Made by a program: the position numbers and the translations under genes. A stretch of 64,000 bases of DNA from NCBI RefSeq assembly GCF_004309355.1, contig NZ_BJCC01000019.1, positions 62,001 through 126,000 of the forward strand. Reading direction: 5' to 3'. This stretch comes from Enterococcus florum. GTDB taxonomy: Bacteria; Bacillota; Bacilli; Lactobacillales; Enterococcaceae. Positions 18,120 through 27,070 of the stretch are shown piece after piece (positions within the stretch are counted from its first letter, which is position 1; every line of letters starts with the position of its first letter). Below the pieces are notes generated by a model. The model saw nothing but the letters and a program-made list of their open reading frames with translations. It made no database searches and was not told the DNA's origin.

Positions 18120-20759
18120 ATGGCAAAAAATAAATTATTATTAGTGGATGGCAACAGCGTCGCATTTCGAGCGTTTTTCGCTTTGCACAATTCGTTAGAG
18201 CGCTTCAAAAATAAGAATGGATTGCATACGAATGCGATTTATGCGTTCCATAACATGTTTGAAAATGTCATGGATCGTGAGAAACCGACCCATGTTTTAG
18301 TCGCCTTTGATGCTGGAAAAACCACCTTCCGTACAGAAATGTACAGTGATTACAAAGGTGGACGTTCAAAGACACCTGGAGAATTTCGTGAACAACTGCC
18401 GTACATTCGTGAATTGCTCGCTGGACTGGGCGTAAAGCATTATGAATTAGACAACTACGAGGCTGACGACATTATCGGCACGCTGGCAAAGCAAGCCGCT
18501 GAAAGTGAGTTTGATGTCGTTGTTTTGTCTGGTGATCGTGATCTGACTCAGCTGGCGAGTGACCGAATTACTGTAGACATCACAGTAAAAGGCGTCAGCG
18601 ATATCGAATCCTATACGCCTGAACATGTTGCTGAAAAGTATGACGGATTAACTCCTGAACAGATTATTGATATGAAGGGGTTAGCCGGTGATACATCGGA
18701 CAATTATCCAGGAGTAACGAAGGTCGGGGAAAAAACAGCGATCAAATTACTTAACCAATATGGCAGTGTCGAAGGTGTTTATGAACATATTGACGAAATG
18801 AAACAAAGCAAGATGAAAGAAAACCTGATCAATGACAAGGAACAGGCCTTTTTATCTAAAAAATTAGCAACGATCGCTACAGATGCGCCTGTCAAAGTTT
18901 CTCTGGATGAGCTCGCTTATTTCGGTAAAAATTTGGATAAACTGATCGCTTTTTATAAAGAAATGGACTTCAAACAATTTTTAAGCAAGCTTGATGTTCA
19001 AGAAGAGCCAACTGAGCTAGAGGATATCCAATTCGAGGTAGTTTCTGAATTTGAAGCCTCTATGTTCACCGACGATAGTGCCTTGTATGTAGAAATGTTA
19101 GAAGACAATTATCATCTGGCAGATATCGTAGGAGTTGCGTGGGGGAATACTCATAAAATTTATGCGACAAGTGAGTTGGCGATTTTCGATCATCCAGACT
19201 TCAAAGCTTGGCTGGAAAAATCAAATGGAAAAAAAGTCTATGATGCAAAACGTACGTACGTTGCTCTAAATCGATATAGCACTAAAACGCAAGGAATAAA
19301 TTTCGATGTTCTGCTCGCTTCGTATCTGCTGGATACGAATGACAACAGCAATGACATCGCTGGAGTTGCCCAGCATTATGGCTATACTGAGATTCAATCA
19401 GATGAGCAGATCTATGGCAAGGGGGCCAAAAAAGGCTTGCCCGAGGATGAAGAGGTTTTCTTTAATCATCTTGCTCGTAAAGTCAAAGCGATCCAATTTT
19501 TGAGCAACCATCTCCAAAAAGAATTGGAGGATAAGAAACAAGATAAATTGTTTTATCAAATGGAACTGCCGTTGTCGATCATTTTAGCCGAAATGGAGAT
19601 TGCGGGCATTACTGTCAACGCGCAACGCCTACAGCAAATGCGTGGAGAGTTTTCATCGCGCTTGCAGGAAATCGAACAGCGTATCCACGAGGAAGCAGGA
19701 GAAGTGTTCAATATCAACTCTCCTAAACAACTGGGTGTGATCTTGTTCGAAAAAATGAAACTGCCCGTCATCAAAAAAACGAAAACAGGTTATTCTACGG
19801 CAGTCGATGTATTGGAGCAGTTAAGAGAAAAAGCCCCGATTGTCGATGATATTTTGAATTATCGTCAGATTGCTAAGATACAGTCAACGTATGTCGAAGG
19901 GCTGTTGAAGGTGATTCAATCTGATAATAAGGTTCATACGCGCTATATACAGACGTTGACACAAACTGGGCGATTGAGCTCTGTTGATCCGAATTTGCAA
20001 AATATTCCGATTCGTTTGGAGGAAGGCCGGAAGATTCGTCAGGCTTTTGTTCCGAAAGAAGACAATTGGCTTATTTATTCGTCTGACTATTCACAAATTG
20101 AGTTGCGGGTCTTGGCACATATATCTGGTGATGAGCATTTGAAAGAAGCCTTTCGTGAAGGGATGGATATTCACTCCAGCACAGCGATGCGCATTTTTGG
20201 TGTATCTGAAGAGGAAGTGACTTCAAATATGCGCAGAGACGCTAAAGCGGTCAATTTTGGGATCGTGTATGGTATCTCAGATTATGGGTTGTCACAGAAT
20301 TTAGGAATCACACGCAAAGCTGCTCAACAATATATTGATACGTACTTCGAAAATTACCCAGATGTGAAACGTTATATGGAAGAAAGTGTACGTGAAGCAA
20401 AAGATAAGGGATACGCAGCGACTTTGTACAATCGCCGTCGCTATCTTCCAGATATCAATTCACGAAATTTCAATATCCGGTCGTTTGCTGAACGAACGGC
20501 GATCAATACACCGATTCAAGGGAGTGCCGCAGATATTCTTAAGTTGGCTATGATCGAGTTAGATAAGCGTTTGAAGGCTTCCGATTTAAAAGCGACCATG
20601 CTGCTGCAGGTGCATGATGAGTTAGTATTTGAAGTGCCTGAAAGCGAATTGGAGGCTTTAGACGCATTAGTCAAAGAAGTGATGGAGCAAACGGTTCAAT
20701 TAGATGTTCCGTTGATCACAGACAGCAGCTGGGGGAAAACCTGGTACGATGCAAAATAA
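18120..20759 (+). CDS. polA: DNA polymerase I
   Basis: PolA (879 residues) processes Okazaki fragments and fills repair gaps. The N-terminal 5'-3' flap nuclease (about residues 1-290) includes DNYEADDIIGTLA and VVLSGDRDLTQL. The central 3'-5' exonuclease-like domain has lost the metal-binding D-x-E motif (ALYVEMLED in its place), as in Bacillus-type PolA, so proofreading is probably absent. Polymerase motifs are A (SDYSQIELRVLAH), B (RRDAKAVNFGIVYG) and C (QVHDEL). The start at 18120 follows AAAGGAGTCGAGAG. It heads a conserved run with mutM, coaE, nrdR, dnaB and dnaI. Confidence 0.98.
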   Translation: MAKNKLLLVDGNSVAFRAFFALHNSLERFKNKNGLHTNAIYAFHNMFENVMDREKPTHVLVAFDAGKTTFRTEMYSDYKGGRSKTPGEFREQLPYIRELLAGLGVKHYELDNYEADDIIGTLAKQAAESEFDVVVLSGDRDLTQLASDRITVDITVKGVSDIESYTPEHVAEKYDGLTPEQIIDMKGLAGDTSDNYPGVTKVGEKTAIKLLNQYGSVEGVYEHIDEMKQSKMKENLINDKEQAFLSKKLATIATDAPVKVSLDELAYFGKNLDKLIAFYKEMDFKQFLSKLDVQEEPTELEDIQFEVVSEFEASMFTDDSALYVEMLEDNYHLADIVGVAWGNTHKIYATSELAIFDHPDFKAWLEKSNGKKVYDAKRTYVALNRYSTKTQGINFDVLLASYLLDTNDNSNDIAGVAQHYGYTEIQSDEQIYGKGAKKGLPEDEEVFFNHLARKVKAIQFLSNHLQKELEDKKQDKLFYQMELPLSIILAEMEIAGITVNAQRLQQMRGEFSSRLQEIEQRIHEEAGEVFNINSPKQLGVILFEKMKLPVIKKTKTGYSTAVDVLEQLREKAPIVDDILNYRQIAKIQSTYVEGLLKVIQSDNKVHTRYIQTLTQTGRLSSVDPNLQNIPIRLEEGRKIRQAFVPKEDNWLIYSSDYSQIELRVLAHISGDEHLKEAFREGMDIHSSTAMRIFGVSEEEVTSNMRRDAKAVNFGIVYGISDYGLSQNLGITRKAAQQYIDTYFENYPDVKRYMEESVREAKDKGYAATLYNRRRYLPDINSRNFNIRSFAERTAINTPIQGSAADILKLAMIELDKRLKASDLKATMLLQVHDELVFEVPESELEALDALVKEVMEQTVQLDVPLITDSSWGKTWYDAK

Positions 20760-20763
20760 CCAC

Positions 20764-20792
20764 AAGCTGGAATCTATTTCCAGCTTCTTCTC
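20764..20792 (+). terminator. Hairpin after polA
   Basis: AAGCTGGAA pairs with TTCCAGCTT around a 5-base loop. The following run (CTTCTCG) is T-poor, so it may be a weak terminator. Confidence 0.55.
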
Positions 20793-20825
20793 GTTACCAA
20801 AGAATTTAGTGTGGGAGTGAAAAAT

Positions 20826-21653
20826 ATGCCAGAACTACCAGAAGTTGAGACTGTCCGAAAAGGATTGATATCATTAGTCAAAGGGAAAGAAATCAAAAGA
20901 GTGGATGTTCTTTGGCCGAGAATCATTGAGTCTCCAGAAGTAGATTTGTTTAGGAGTCAATTGATTGGTGAACAAATTCTAGATGTAGACCGCAGGGGAA
21001 AATATTTGATTTTTCGTTTGACCCATTACGATATGGTTTCGCATTTGCGCATGGAAGGAAAATATGAATTTTTCCCTGAAGCAAAGCCGCTCGACAAACA
21101 CAGCCATGTTCGGTTCGTTTTCACAGATGATTCTGAATTGCTCTATAATGATGTACGCAAATTTGGCAGACTATCCTTGATTGAGAAGGACACGGAAAAT
21201 CAATATAAAGGGATTGCCCAACTAGGACCTGAGCCTACTTGGGAGGAATTTGAACTTGATACATTCGGCAAGAAATTGAATCGCGCTCATACGAAAATCA
21301 AGCCACTTCTTCTGAATCAAAAAGTAGTGACCGGATTAGGAAATATTTATGTAGACGAGGCTTTGTGGGAGTCAAAAATCCATCCGGAACGTGCAGCGGA
21401 TTCGTTGTCGAAAGAGGAGATCAAAGCACTTCATCAAGCGATCATCGAAGTAATCAGTCGCGCGAAGGCTGCAGGAGGAACGACGATCCGTTCATACCTG
21501 AATGCTTTAGGCGAAGCAGGAAACTTTCAACAAGAGCTCCATGTTTATGGCCAAACAGGAAAACCATGCCCTCGTTGCGGGACACCGATCGTCAAAATAA
21601 AAGTTGCTCAAAGAGGTACCCACTTTTGTCCACATTGCCAAAAAGGAAGGTAG
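20826..21653 (+). CDS. mutM: Formamidopyrimidine-DNA glycosylase
   Basis: MutM (275 residues) removes oxidised purines such as 8-oxoguanine and cuts the abasic strand. The N-terminus is MPELPEVETVRKGL, giving the catalytic Pro2 and Glu3 after Met removal. The helix-two-turn-helix segment GLGNIYVDEALW and the C-terminal zinc finger (CPRCGTPI with CPHCQ) are complete. The start is set by the requirement for Pro2; a GGGAGTGAAAAAT site precedes it. coaE follows after 8 bases. Confidence 0.98.
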   Translation: MPELPEVETVRKGLISLVKGKEIKRVDVLWPRIIESPEVDLFRSQLIGEQILDVDRRGKYLIFRLTHYDMVSHLRMEGKYEFFPEAKPLDKHSHVRFVFTDDSELLYNDVRKFGRLSLIEKDTENQYKGIAQLGPEPTWEEFELDTFGKKLNRAHTKIKPLLLNQKVVTGLGNIYVDEALWESKIHPERAADSLSKEEIKALHQAIIEVISRAKAAGGTTIRSYLNALGEAGNFQQELHVYGQTGKPCPRCGTPIVKIKVAQRGTHFCPHCQKGR

Positions 21654-21661
21654 GAGGAAAA

Positions 21662-22258
21662 ATGAGTTATGTGTTAGGAGTCACTGGAGGAATCGCCAGT
21701 GGTAAATCAACGGTCGTCAATGTGTTCAAACGGTTTAGATTTCCCGTAGTTGATGGAGATCTTGTCGCTCGTAAGGTGGTAGAGCCAGCAACTGATGGTC
21801 TAGCCGCGATCACAAAACAGTTTGGTGAAGGTATTCTTAACCCGAATGGCACATTGAATCGAAAAAAATTAGGTAAGATCGTTTTTCACGACCCAGTGCA
21901 GCGAAAAAAGTTGAATCAAACGTTAGACCCGTTTATTCGCACAGAGATTGATCATCAAATAAATGATGCGAAGTTGCACAGCGCATTAGTGATCGCAGAT
22001 ATCCCGTTAATGTATGAAACGCATTACGATCAAGCGATGGATGCGGTAGCTGTGGTCTATGTGGATTCTTCTACGCAGTTAAAGCGATTAATGGCTAGAG
22101 ATCACTACTCTGAAGAAGAAGCCATGGAGCGAATCAACAGTCAAATGTCTTTAGATGAAAAGCGTCACTTGGCACACTATGTTTTTGATAACAGAGGGAC
22201 CATTGATGAAACAGAAGAGCAAGTCATCCTATGGTTGAAACATCATCGATTTCTTTAG
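21662..22258 (+). CDS. coaE: Dephospho-CoA kinase
   Basis: CoaE (198 residues) catalyses the last step of coenzyme A synthesis, phosphorylation of the 3'-hydroxyl of dephospho-CoA. The P-loop VTGGIASGKST is at about residues 6-16, and the DIPLMYET segment and the lid region RLMARDHYSEEEAM are present. ATG 21662 has a GGAAGGTAGGAGG site in the end of mutM. The in-frame upstream extension through mutM is only an open frame. A perfect 15-bp inverted repeat covers the stop codon. Confidence 0.96.
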   Translation: MSYVLGVTGGIASGKSTVVNVFKRFRFPVVDGDLVARKVVEPATDGLAAITKQFGEGILNPNGTLNRKKLGKIVFHDPVQRKKLNQTLDPFIRTEIDHQINDAKLHSALVIADIPLMYETHYDQAMDAVAVVYVDSSTQLKRLMARDHYSEEEAMERINSQMSLDEKRHLAHYVFDNRGTIDETEEQVILWLKHHRFL

Positions 22259-22274
22259 GAAAGAAATCGATGAT
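22242..22274 (+). terminator. Perfect 15-bp hairpin across the coaE stop codon
   Basis: Bases 22242-22256 are the exact reverse complement of 22260-22274 with a 3-base loop. No T run follows directly; the run of seven T residues lies at about 22290. It may be an mRNA-end or processing structure. Confidence 0.6.
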
Positions 22275-22300
22275 ATCGCTCCAGCCTGCTTTTTTTAGTG

Positions 22301-22329
22301 TTTCGAATATGATAAACTCTTGTTATAAA
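22301..22329 (+). promoter_or_regulatory. Candidate promoter for nrdR-dnaB-dnaI
   Basis: TTTCGA (22301-22306) and TATAAA (22324-22329) are spaced by 17 bases, about 30 bases before nrdR. Confidence 0.4.
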
Positions 22330-22359
22330 ATAAAAAAATCCATCTGAGAGGTGAACAAA

Positions 22360-22836
22360 ATGCGCTGCCCAAGATGTAATCATAATAATTCAAGAGTTAT
22401 CGACAGTCGTCAAACTGATGATGGTCGGGCAATCAGAAGACGAAGAGAGTGTGAGAATTGCGGATTTCGTTTTACTACTTTCGAAAGAATTGAAGCAACA
22501 CCATTGCTGGTAGTCAAGCGAAACGGAGATCGTGAAGAATTCAGCCGAGACAAGATTTTGCGAGGACTGATTCGTTCTGCGGAAAAACGACCTGTGGCTA
22601 TGGAACAAATGGAGCAAATTGTAGATCGGGTAGAAAATCGAGTTCGCAGTTTGGGAGAAAATGAAATTCCAACCAGTCAGATCGGAGAATATGTTATGGA
22701 AGATCTTATGGAAGTCGATGAGATTGCATATATTCGTTTTGCCAGTGTGTATCGGCAGTTTAAAGATATGTCTGTTTTTCTGAAGGAATTACAGGAAATT
22801 GTCGATAAAGCAAAATCTTCTGAGAATCAAGGATAA
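22360..22836 (+). CDS. nrdR: Transcriptional repressor NrdR
   Basis: NrdR (158 residues) represses ribonucleotide reductase genes in response to dATP/ATP levels. It has an N-terminal zinc ribbon with Cys at 3, 6, 31 and 34 (CPRC and CENC), the [17 protein letters not shown] segment, and an ATP-cone from about residue 46 ([19 protein letters not shown]). ATG 22360 has the GAGAGGTG site; GTG 22351 is rejected since it is part of that site. It is upstream of dnaB and dnaI as in other Firmicutes. Confidence 0.97.
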   Translation: MRCPRCNHNNSRVIDSRQTDDGRAIRRRRECENCGFRFTTFERIEATPLLVVKRNGDREEFSRDKILRGLIRSAEKRPVAMEQMEQIVDRVENRVRSLGENEIPTSQIGEYVMEDLMEVDEIAYIRFASVYRQFKDMSVFLKELQEIVDKAKSSENQG

Positions 22837-22850
22837 GGGGTCCTTTTTTA

Positions 22851-24188
22851 GTGACAATCAACCAATTAAAACCCACGACCATATATACAGTCTACGGGAA
22901 TCCAGACATTGACCGAAGCAAAGAGCAAGCTCTTTTGTATTTGTACCAGCCAATCATCGGCAACGATGCACTGAGTTTATTTTTAAATTTAAAAGGCGAT
23001 CTGACGATTGAAGGAGTCAGCTCTGATTTGATGCACGCTGATCTTTTAGCAGCAATGGATCGTGGTTTGCAGGCTGTCCTGCAGGCTCGGGAGCGCTTAG
23101 AAGGGATCGGGTTGCTCTCTGTTTTTCAAAAAAATGATCCTGATTTGGGGCTATTGGTGGCCTATCGGGTAAATGATCCATTAGAGCCTTCCGCATTTTT
23201 TCAAGACGAATTAATGTGCTATTTGCTGCTTGAACGGATTGGCCAACGCCGATTTGAGAGATTAGTGGAGCGGTTTCGTCCCAAGGGATACTCGTTACCG
23301 GGATTTACAGAAACAACCAAGCATTTTTTAGAAGTCTACCGTTTTAGAGAAGAAGGTTTTGCTGCGAATACGGACATGATCGAGCAGACACAGGACAATT
23401 TCCCTAAAAATCAACGAGCAGCTAGAGACTCCGATTTTGACTTGATTTTTATGGAGACCCAGTTGAAAAAAATGGGTGTCATGATTGATCAAGAGGCACA
23501 GCGAAAGCTTGAAGCGTTGCATTTAATGTATGGGTTGGATGAAATGGATTTGCTTGAGTATGCTGGAAAAGCGGTCGATCAACAATCAATCGATTTCAAT
23601 TATTTACGGCAATTATTACGTAAGGATCGCTCAGCCTTACTTGCTAAAAAGGAAAATTCTAATCGGAATCAGTCCAATAGTCAAAGAAAGGAACGCATTT
23701 CTTTAACGCCGGCGGAAAGACAAATCATTGACGAAGTTCAACGAATTTCTCCTATGACTTATCTTCAAGCCATTAAGCAGCAAAAGGGCGGTTTTGTGGC
23801 GCCCTCAGAAACCAGAATCATCGAATCTCTGGTTGACAAACATTTATTTCCCAATAGTGTGATTAATTTATTGATTAATTATATTTTAGTCGTAAAAAAC
23901 CATTCTTCGCTCAATCAAAACTATTTGAATGCGATCGCCAATGATTGGGCACAAAAAAAAATTACTACCCCTGAAGAAGTGATGGCGAATTTGCGGCAAT
24001 CGGATCAAAAATTAGTCAAAAAAACCTCTGCTGATCGGTATTCGAACAATCGACAAAGGCAAGCACGCAAGGAAAAGCTGCCCTCACATATCAAACAACC
24101 GCCTCAGGAAAAGAAACTTAGTCCTGAAAAAGAGGCTGAGCTAAATCGAAAATTAGCGGAATATTTGAACAAAGAAGGTGAAGAGTAA
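22851..24188 (+). CDS. dnaB: Replication initiation/membrane attachment protein DnaB
   Basis: The 445-residue product matches the Gram-positive DnaB primosome protein (not the replicative helicase), which with DnaD and DnaI loads helicase at oriC and restart sites. The N-terminal winged-helix region includes EQALLYLYQPIIGNDALSLF. The C-terminal half has the DnaB/DnaD-like helical segment (RISPMTYLQAIKQQKGGF to WAQKKITTPEEVM), followed by a basic, low-complexity tail. GTG 22851 is the likely start, after an AAGGGG site. Its stop overlaps the dnaI ATG (TAATG), so the pair is coupled. Confidence 0.92.
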   Translation: MTINQLKPTTIYTVYGNPDIDRSKEQALLYLYQPIIGNDALSLFLNLKGDLTIEGVSSDLMHADLLAAMDRGLQAVLQARERLEGIGLLSVFQKNDPDLGLLVAYRVNDPLEPSAFFQDELMCYLLLERIGQRRFERLVERFRPKGYSLPGFTETTKHFLEVYRFREEGFAANTDMIEQTQDNFPKNQRAARDSDFDLIFMETQLKKMGVMIDQEAQRKLEALHLMYGLDEMDLLEYAGKAVDQQSIDFNYLRQLLRKDRSALLAKKENSNRNQSNSQRKERISLTPAERQIIDEVQRISPMTYLQAIKQQKGGFVAPSETRIIESLVDKHLFPNSVINLLINYILVVKNHSSLNQNYLNAIANDWAQKKITTPEEVMANLRQSDQKLVKKTSADRYSNNRQRQARKEKLPSHIKQPPQEKKLSPEKEAELNRKLAEYLNKEGEE

Positions 24189-25114
24189 TGGAAGATGTTG
24201 GAAAACAGTTGAATCGAATCATCAAAAGCCGTGGAGTTGACGGCCGCTATCACGAAATGATGAAGGAAGTGCTTCAAGATAAAGACGTGCGCGAATTTAT
24301 CGAAACAAACAAAGAAAAATTGACCCAAGAGGATATTGAAAAGTCTTTTGCCAAATTGTATGAGTTTACTCAGGAGAAGAAAAAGTATTTGGCTAACGAT
24401 CCTACGATGATCGCTCCTGGTTATGAACCACAGTTAGCATTGAATTTCCATTTCATCGATGTCACCTATGTTCCTACGGATGAGTTGTTAAAACGTCGAC
24501 GTGAGGAAGAAATCCGCAATCGAATTCATTCATTAGATATGCCGAAAGATGTACGAAAGGCTTCGATCCGTACGTTCGAAGTCACTTCAGGCCGCAGTGA
24601 GGCCTTGGAAGCATCGTTGGATTTTATCAACAGCTTTTCTGCGGAGCCTAGTCAGTTCCACAAGGCTCTTTACCTAGTTGGTGATTTTGGTGTTGGAAAA
24701 ACCTATCTTTTGGGTGCTGTTGCGCATGAACTTGCCATTAAGGGATTTGAAACAACATTGGTGCATTTTCCAACGTTTGCCAGTGAAATGAAACAGGCGA
24801 TATCAACTGACAAAGTGGGTCCAAAGCTTGAGGAAATCAAGCGCTCTTCAGTTTTAATGATCGATGATATTGGTGCTGACTCGATGAGTGCCTGGATTCG
24901 TGATGATATTTTAGGTGTTATCTTGCAATATCGGATGCAGGAACAGCTGCCAACCTTCTTTTCTTCTAATTTTGATATGCTGCAGTTGGAAGAACATCTT
25001 TCTGTCACACAACGTGGAGATCAGGAACCTTTGAAGGCCAAGCGGATCATGGAACGAATCCGCTATTTGAGTAAGGAAGTTTGGATGCTCGGTGAGAATC
25101 GTCGGAACAACTAA
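24188..25114 (+). CDS. dnaI: Primosomal protein DnaI (helicase loader)
   Basis: DnaI (308 residues) is the AAA+ ATPase that loads the replicative helicase. The C-terminal domain has Walker A GDFGVGKT at about residues 164-171 and Walker B VLMIDDIGAD at about residue 224. The N-terminal helicase-binding region (about 1-130) precedes it. It is coupled to dnaB. A terminator-like double hairpin follows. Confidence 0.95.
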   Translation: MEDVGKQLNRIIKSRGVDGRYHEMMKEVLQDKDVREFIETNKEKLTQEDIEKSFAKLYEFTQEKKKYLANDPTMIAPGYEPQLALNFHFIDVTYVPTDELLKRRREEEIRNRIHSLDMPKDVRKASIRTFEVTSGRSEALEASLDFINSFSAEPSQFHKALYLVGDFGVGKTYLLGAVAHELAIKGFETTLVHFPTFASEMKQAISTDKVGPKLEEIKRSSVLMIDDIGADSMSAWIRDDILGVILQYRMQEQLPTFFSSNFDMLQLEEHLSVTQRGDQEPLKAKRIMERIRYLSKEVWMLGENRRNN

Positions 25115-25144
25115 ACGATCACAAGATTAGAACAAGGAAAAGCC

Positions 25145-25198
25145 CTCATTAAAAAGCAATGGATTTCCCGCTTTTTTCTGTGGTGCTTTTTTTATGAG
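25145..25198 (+). terminator. Compound terminator after dnaI
   Basis: AAAAAGC near 25151 can pair with GCTTTTTT at 25173 or, in a longer stem, with the second GCTTTTTTT at 25188. These are two alternative terminator stems sharing one 5' arm. Confidence 0.6.
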
Positions 25199-25227
25199 TG
25201 CTATAATGACAGTTAGGAAGTGAATTT

Positions 25228-25959
25228 ATGAAAGCCAATGAGTTATCTAAACGGTTACAGGTCGTGGCTGATTTTGTTCCTGCGAATGCCCGTCTAGCAG
25301 ATATTGGATCAGACCATGCCTATTTACCTGTTGCATTAATGCTTCAAGATCGAATTCAATACGCCGTTGCTGGTGAAGTTGTTGCGGGCCCCTATGAGTC
25401 TGCCAAAAGACAAACCACAAGTAATGGTTTGGAGGAACGAATCGATGTACGTTTGGCCGACGGACTGGAAGCAATCAGGCCATCTGACGAGATTAATGTC
25501 GTGACGATTTGCGGGATGGGTGGTGTTCTGATTCGAGACATTTTGCAAAAAGGCAAAGAGCGTAACCGTTTATCTGGGAAAGAGCGCTTGATCCTCCAGC
25601 CAAATGTTGGTGAAAAGCATTTAAGAATCTGGTTGATGCAAGAGGGATACCAAATATTGAATGAAACAATTTTAGAAGAGAATAAAAAAATCTATGAAGT
25701 AATTGTTGCTGAAAAACGAACAGAAGCGTTCACATATACCTCGCAGGAACTTTTATTCGGTCCAATACTGATGCGTGAAAAGAACTCTGTCTTTCTAAAA
25801 AAATGGCGACGCCAATTGGAGAAACATCAAAGTGTGCTGAATGATTTAACTCAAAGCAGTCGCGAGGTGACTGACAAAATTCATGAATTTCAGCAAGAAG
25901 CAGAATGGATCAAGGAGGTTTTGGCAGATGGAAGCACAGAGATTTATAGAACGCTTTAA
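25228..25959 (+). CDS. trmK: tRNA (adenine(22)-N(1))-methyltransferase
   Basis: TrmK (243 residues) methylates adenine 22 of tRNA. The SAM-binding motif LADIGSDHAYLPVALM is at about residues 23-38 and VTICGMGGVLIRD at about 91-103, as in Bacillus YqfN. The C-terminal coiled-coil region (about 195-240) is present. The next gene overlaps its last 32 bases, a close coupling that is also known for yqfN-yqfO in Bacillus. A GGAAGTGAATTT site precedes the ATG. Confidence 0.94.
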   Translation: MKANELSKRLQVVADFVPANARLADIGSDHAYLPVALMLQDRIQYAVAGEVVAGPYESAKRQTTSNGLEERIDVRLADGLEAIRPSDEINVVTICGMGGVLIRDILQKGKERNRLSGKERLILQPNVGEKHLRIWLMQEGYQILNETILEENKKIYEVIVAEKRTEAFTYTSQELLFGPILMREKNSVFLKKWRRQLEKHQSVLNDLTQSSREVTDKIHEFQQEAEWIKEVLADGSTEIYRTL

Positions 25960-27043
25960 TCAGTATTGTCCTGAATGGTTGGCTGAGCCTGGAGACCCTG
26001 TTGGATTGCACATCGGCACTCTGAATAAACCTGCAAAACGAATTATGATGAGTCTAGATGTTCGGCCGAATGTTGTGGCAGAGGCAATTGAAAAAAAGAT
26101 CGATCTTTTAGTTGTAAAACACCCACCGATTTTTAGACCAATCGATCGTTTGGTCACCGACGATGTGCAAATCAACATGTATGCAGATTTGATCAAACAT
26201 GACATTGCTGTCTATGCGGCCCATACAAACATGGATATTATTCCGAACGGACTGAACGATTGGTTTTGTGAGCTTTTAGGCGTTCAGAAAACGACCTATT
26301 TAGTGAAAAGCCATCAAGTAGTGATGAAGAAATTAGCTGTTTTCGTTCCGATGGAGGAAGCTGGCCGTATGCGTGAAGCATTGGCGATGGCAGGCGCAGG
26401 ACAACAGGGAAACTATCGGGCAACTTCTTATACTTTAGGCGGCACAGGTCGATTTACCCCTGTTAGAGGAGCGAATCCAACAATCGGCGAAATCGGAAAA
26501 GCACAGCAGGTTCAAGAAAATAAAATCGAAGTCATTTTTCCAGAAACAATGGAAGAAAAAATACTTTCAGCGATGTACCAAGCTCATCCTTATGAGGAGC
26601 CCGCTTTTGACCTCTATCAACTGGATAATTTGCCGACGAAATATGGCATCGGTCGAATTGGTGAGTTGGATGAGCCTATGGAAACGGAGGCATTTATCCA
26701 AAAGGTGAAGTCGGCTTTTCAATTGGAGGGGTTGCGTGTAATCTATCCTAAACAAAAGAAATCGCTGATCCGTACCGTTGCGATTTGCGGCGGCAGTGCA
26801 GAAAAGTTTTACCGTGATGCGGTGAATCAAGAAGCAGACGTTTATATAACTGGAGATGTTTACTATCATACAGCACACGACATGCAGGAAACGGGGATGC
26901 TGGTCATCGATCCAGGTCACTATATCGAAGAAGTTTGCAAAAAAAAGATGGTTGAGCAATTTAATCTATGGAAAAATGAAGAGGGCTGGGATGTAGAATT
27001 TGTTGTTTCTGCTTCATCAACCAACCCTTTTTCATTTAAATAA
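25928..27043 (+). CDS. Nif3-like dinuclear metal centre protein (YqfO family)
   Basis: The 371-residue protein matches the YqfO/Nif3 family, with metal ligands in VVKHPPIF (about residue 65), AAHTNMD (about 99) and the C-terminal TGDVYYHTAHDM and DPGHYIEE. A PII-like insert (about residues 130-230, from LAVFVPMEEAGRMREAL) interrupts the two Nif3 halves, as in long Gram-positive members. Its reaction is unknown. ATG 25928 follows a strong AAGGAGG site inside trmK, so the overlap is genuine. pepT follows after 27 bases. Confidence 0.92.
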   Translation: MEAQRFIERFNQYCPEWLAEPGDPVGLHIGTLNKPAKRIMMSLDVRPNVVAEAIEKKIDLLVVKHPPIFRPIDRLVTDDVQINMYADLIKHDIAVYAAHTNMDIIPNGLNDWFCELLGVQKTTYLVKSHQVVMKKLAVFVPMEEAGRMREALAMAGAGQQGNYRATSYTLGGTGRFTPVRGANPTIGEIGKAQQVQENKIEVIFPETMEEKILSAMYQAHPYEEPAFDLYQLDNLPTKYGIGRIGELDEPMETEAFIQKVKSAFQLEGLRVIYPKQKKSLIRTVAICGGSAEKFYRDAVNQEADVYITGDVYYHTAHDMQETGMLVIDPGHYIEEVCKKKMVEQFNLWKNEEGWDVEFVVSASSTNPFSFK

Positions 27044-27070
27044 ATCAGGTTTTCTAAAGGAGAGAGCACG

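Noticed and set aside
21365..21661. An in-frame extension of coaE back through mutM
   Set aside because: The frame is open only because it is a shadow of mutM; the P-loop start at 21662 has a strong ribosome-binding site.
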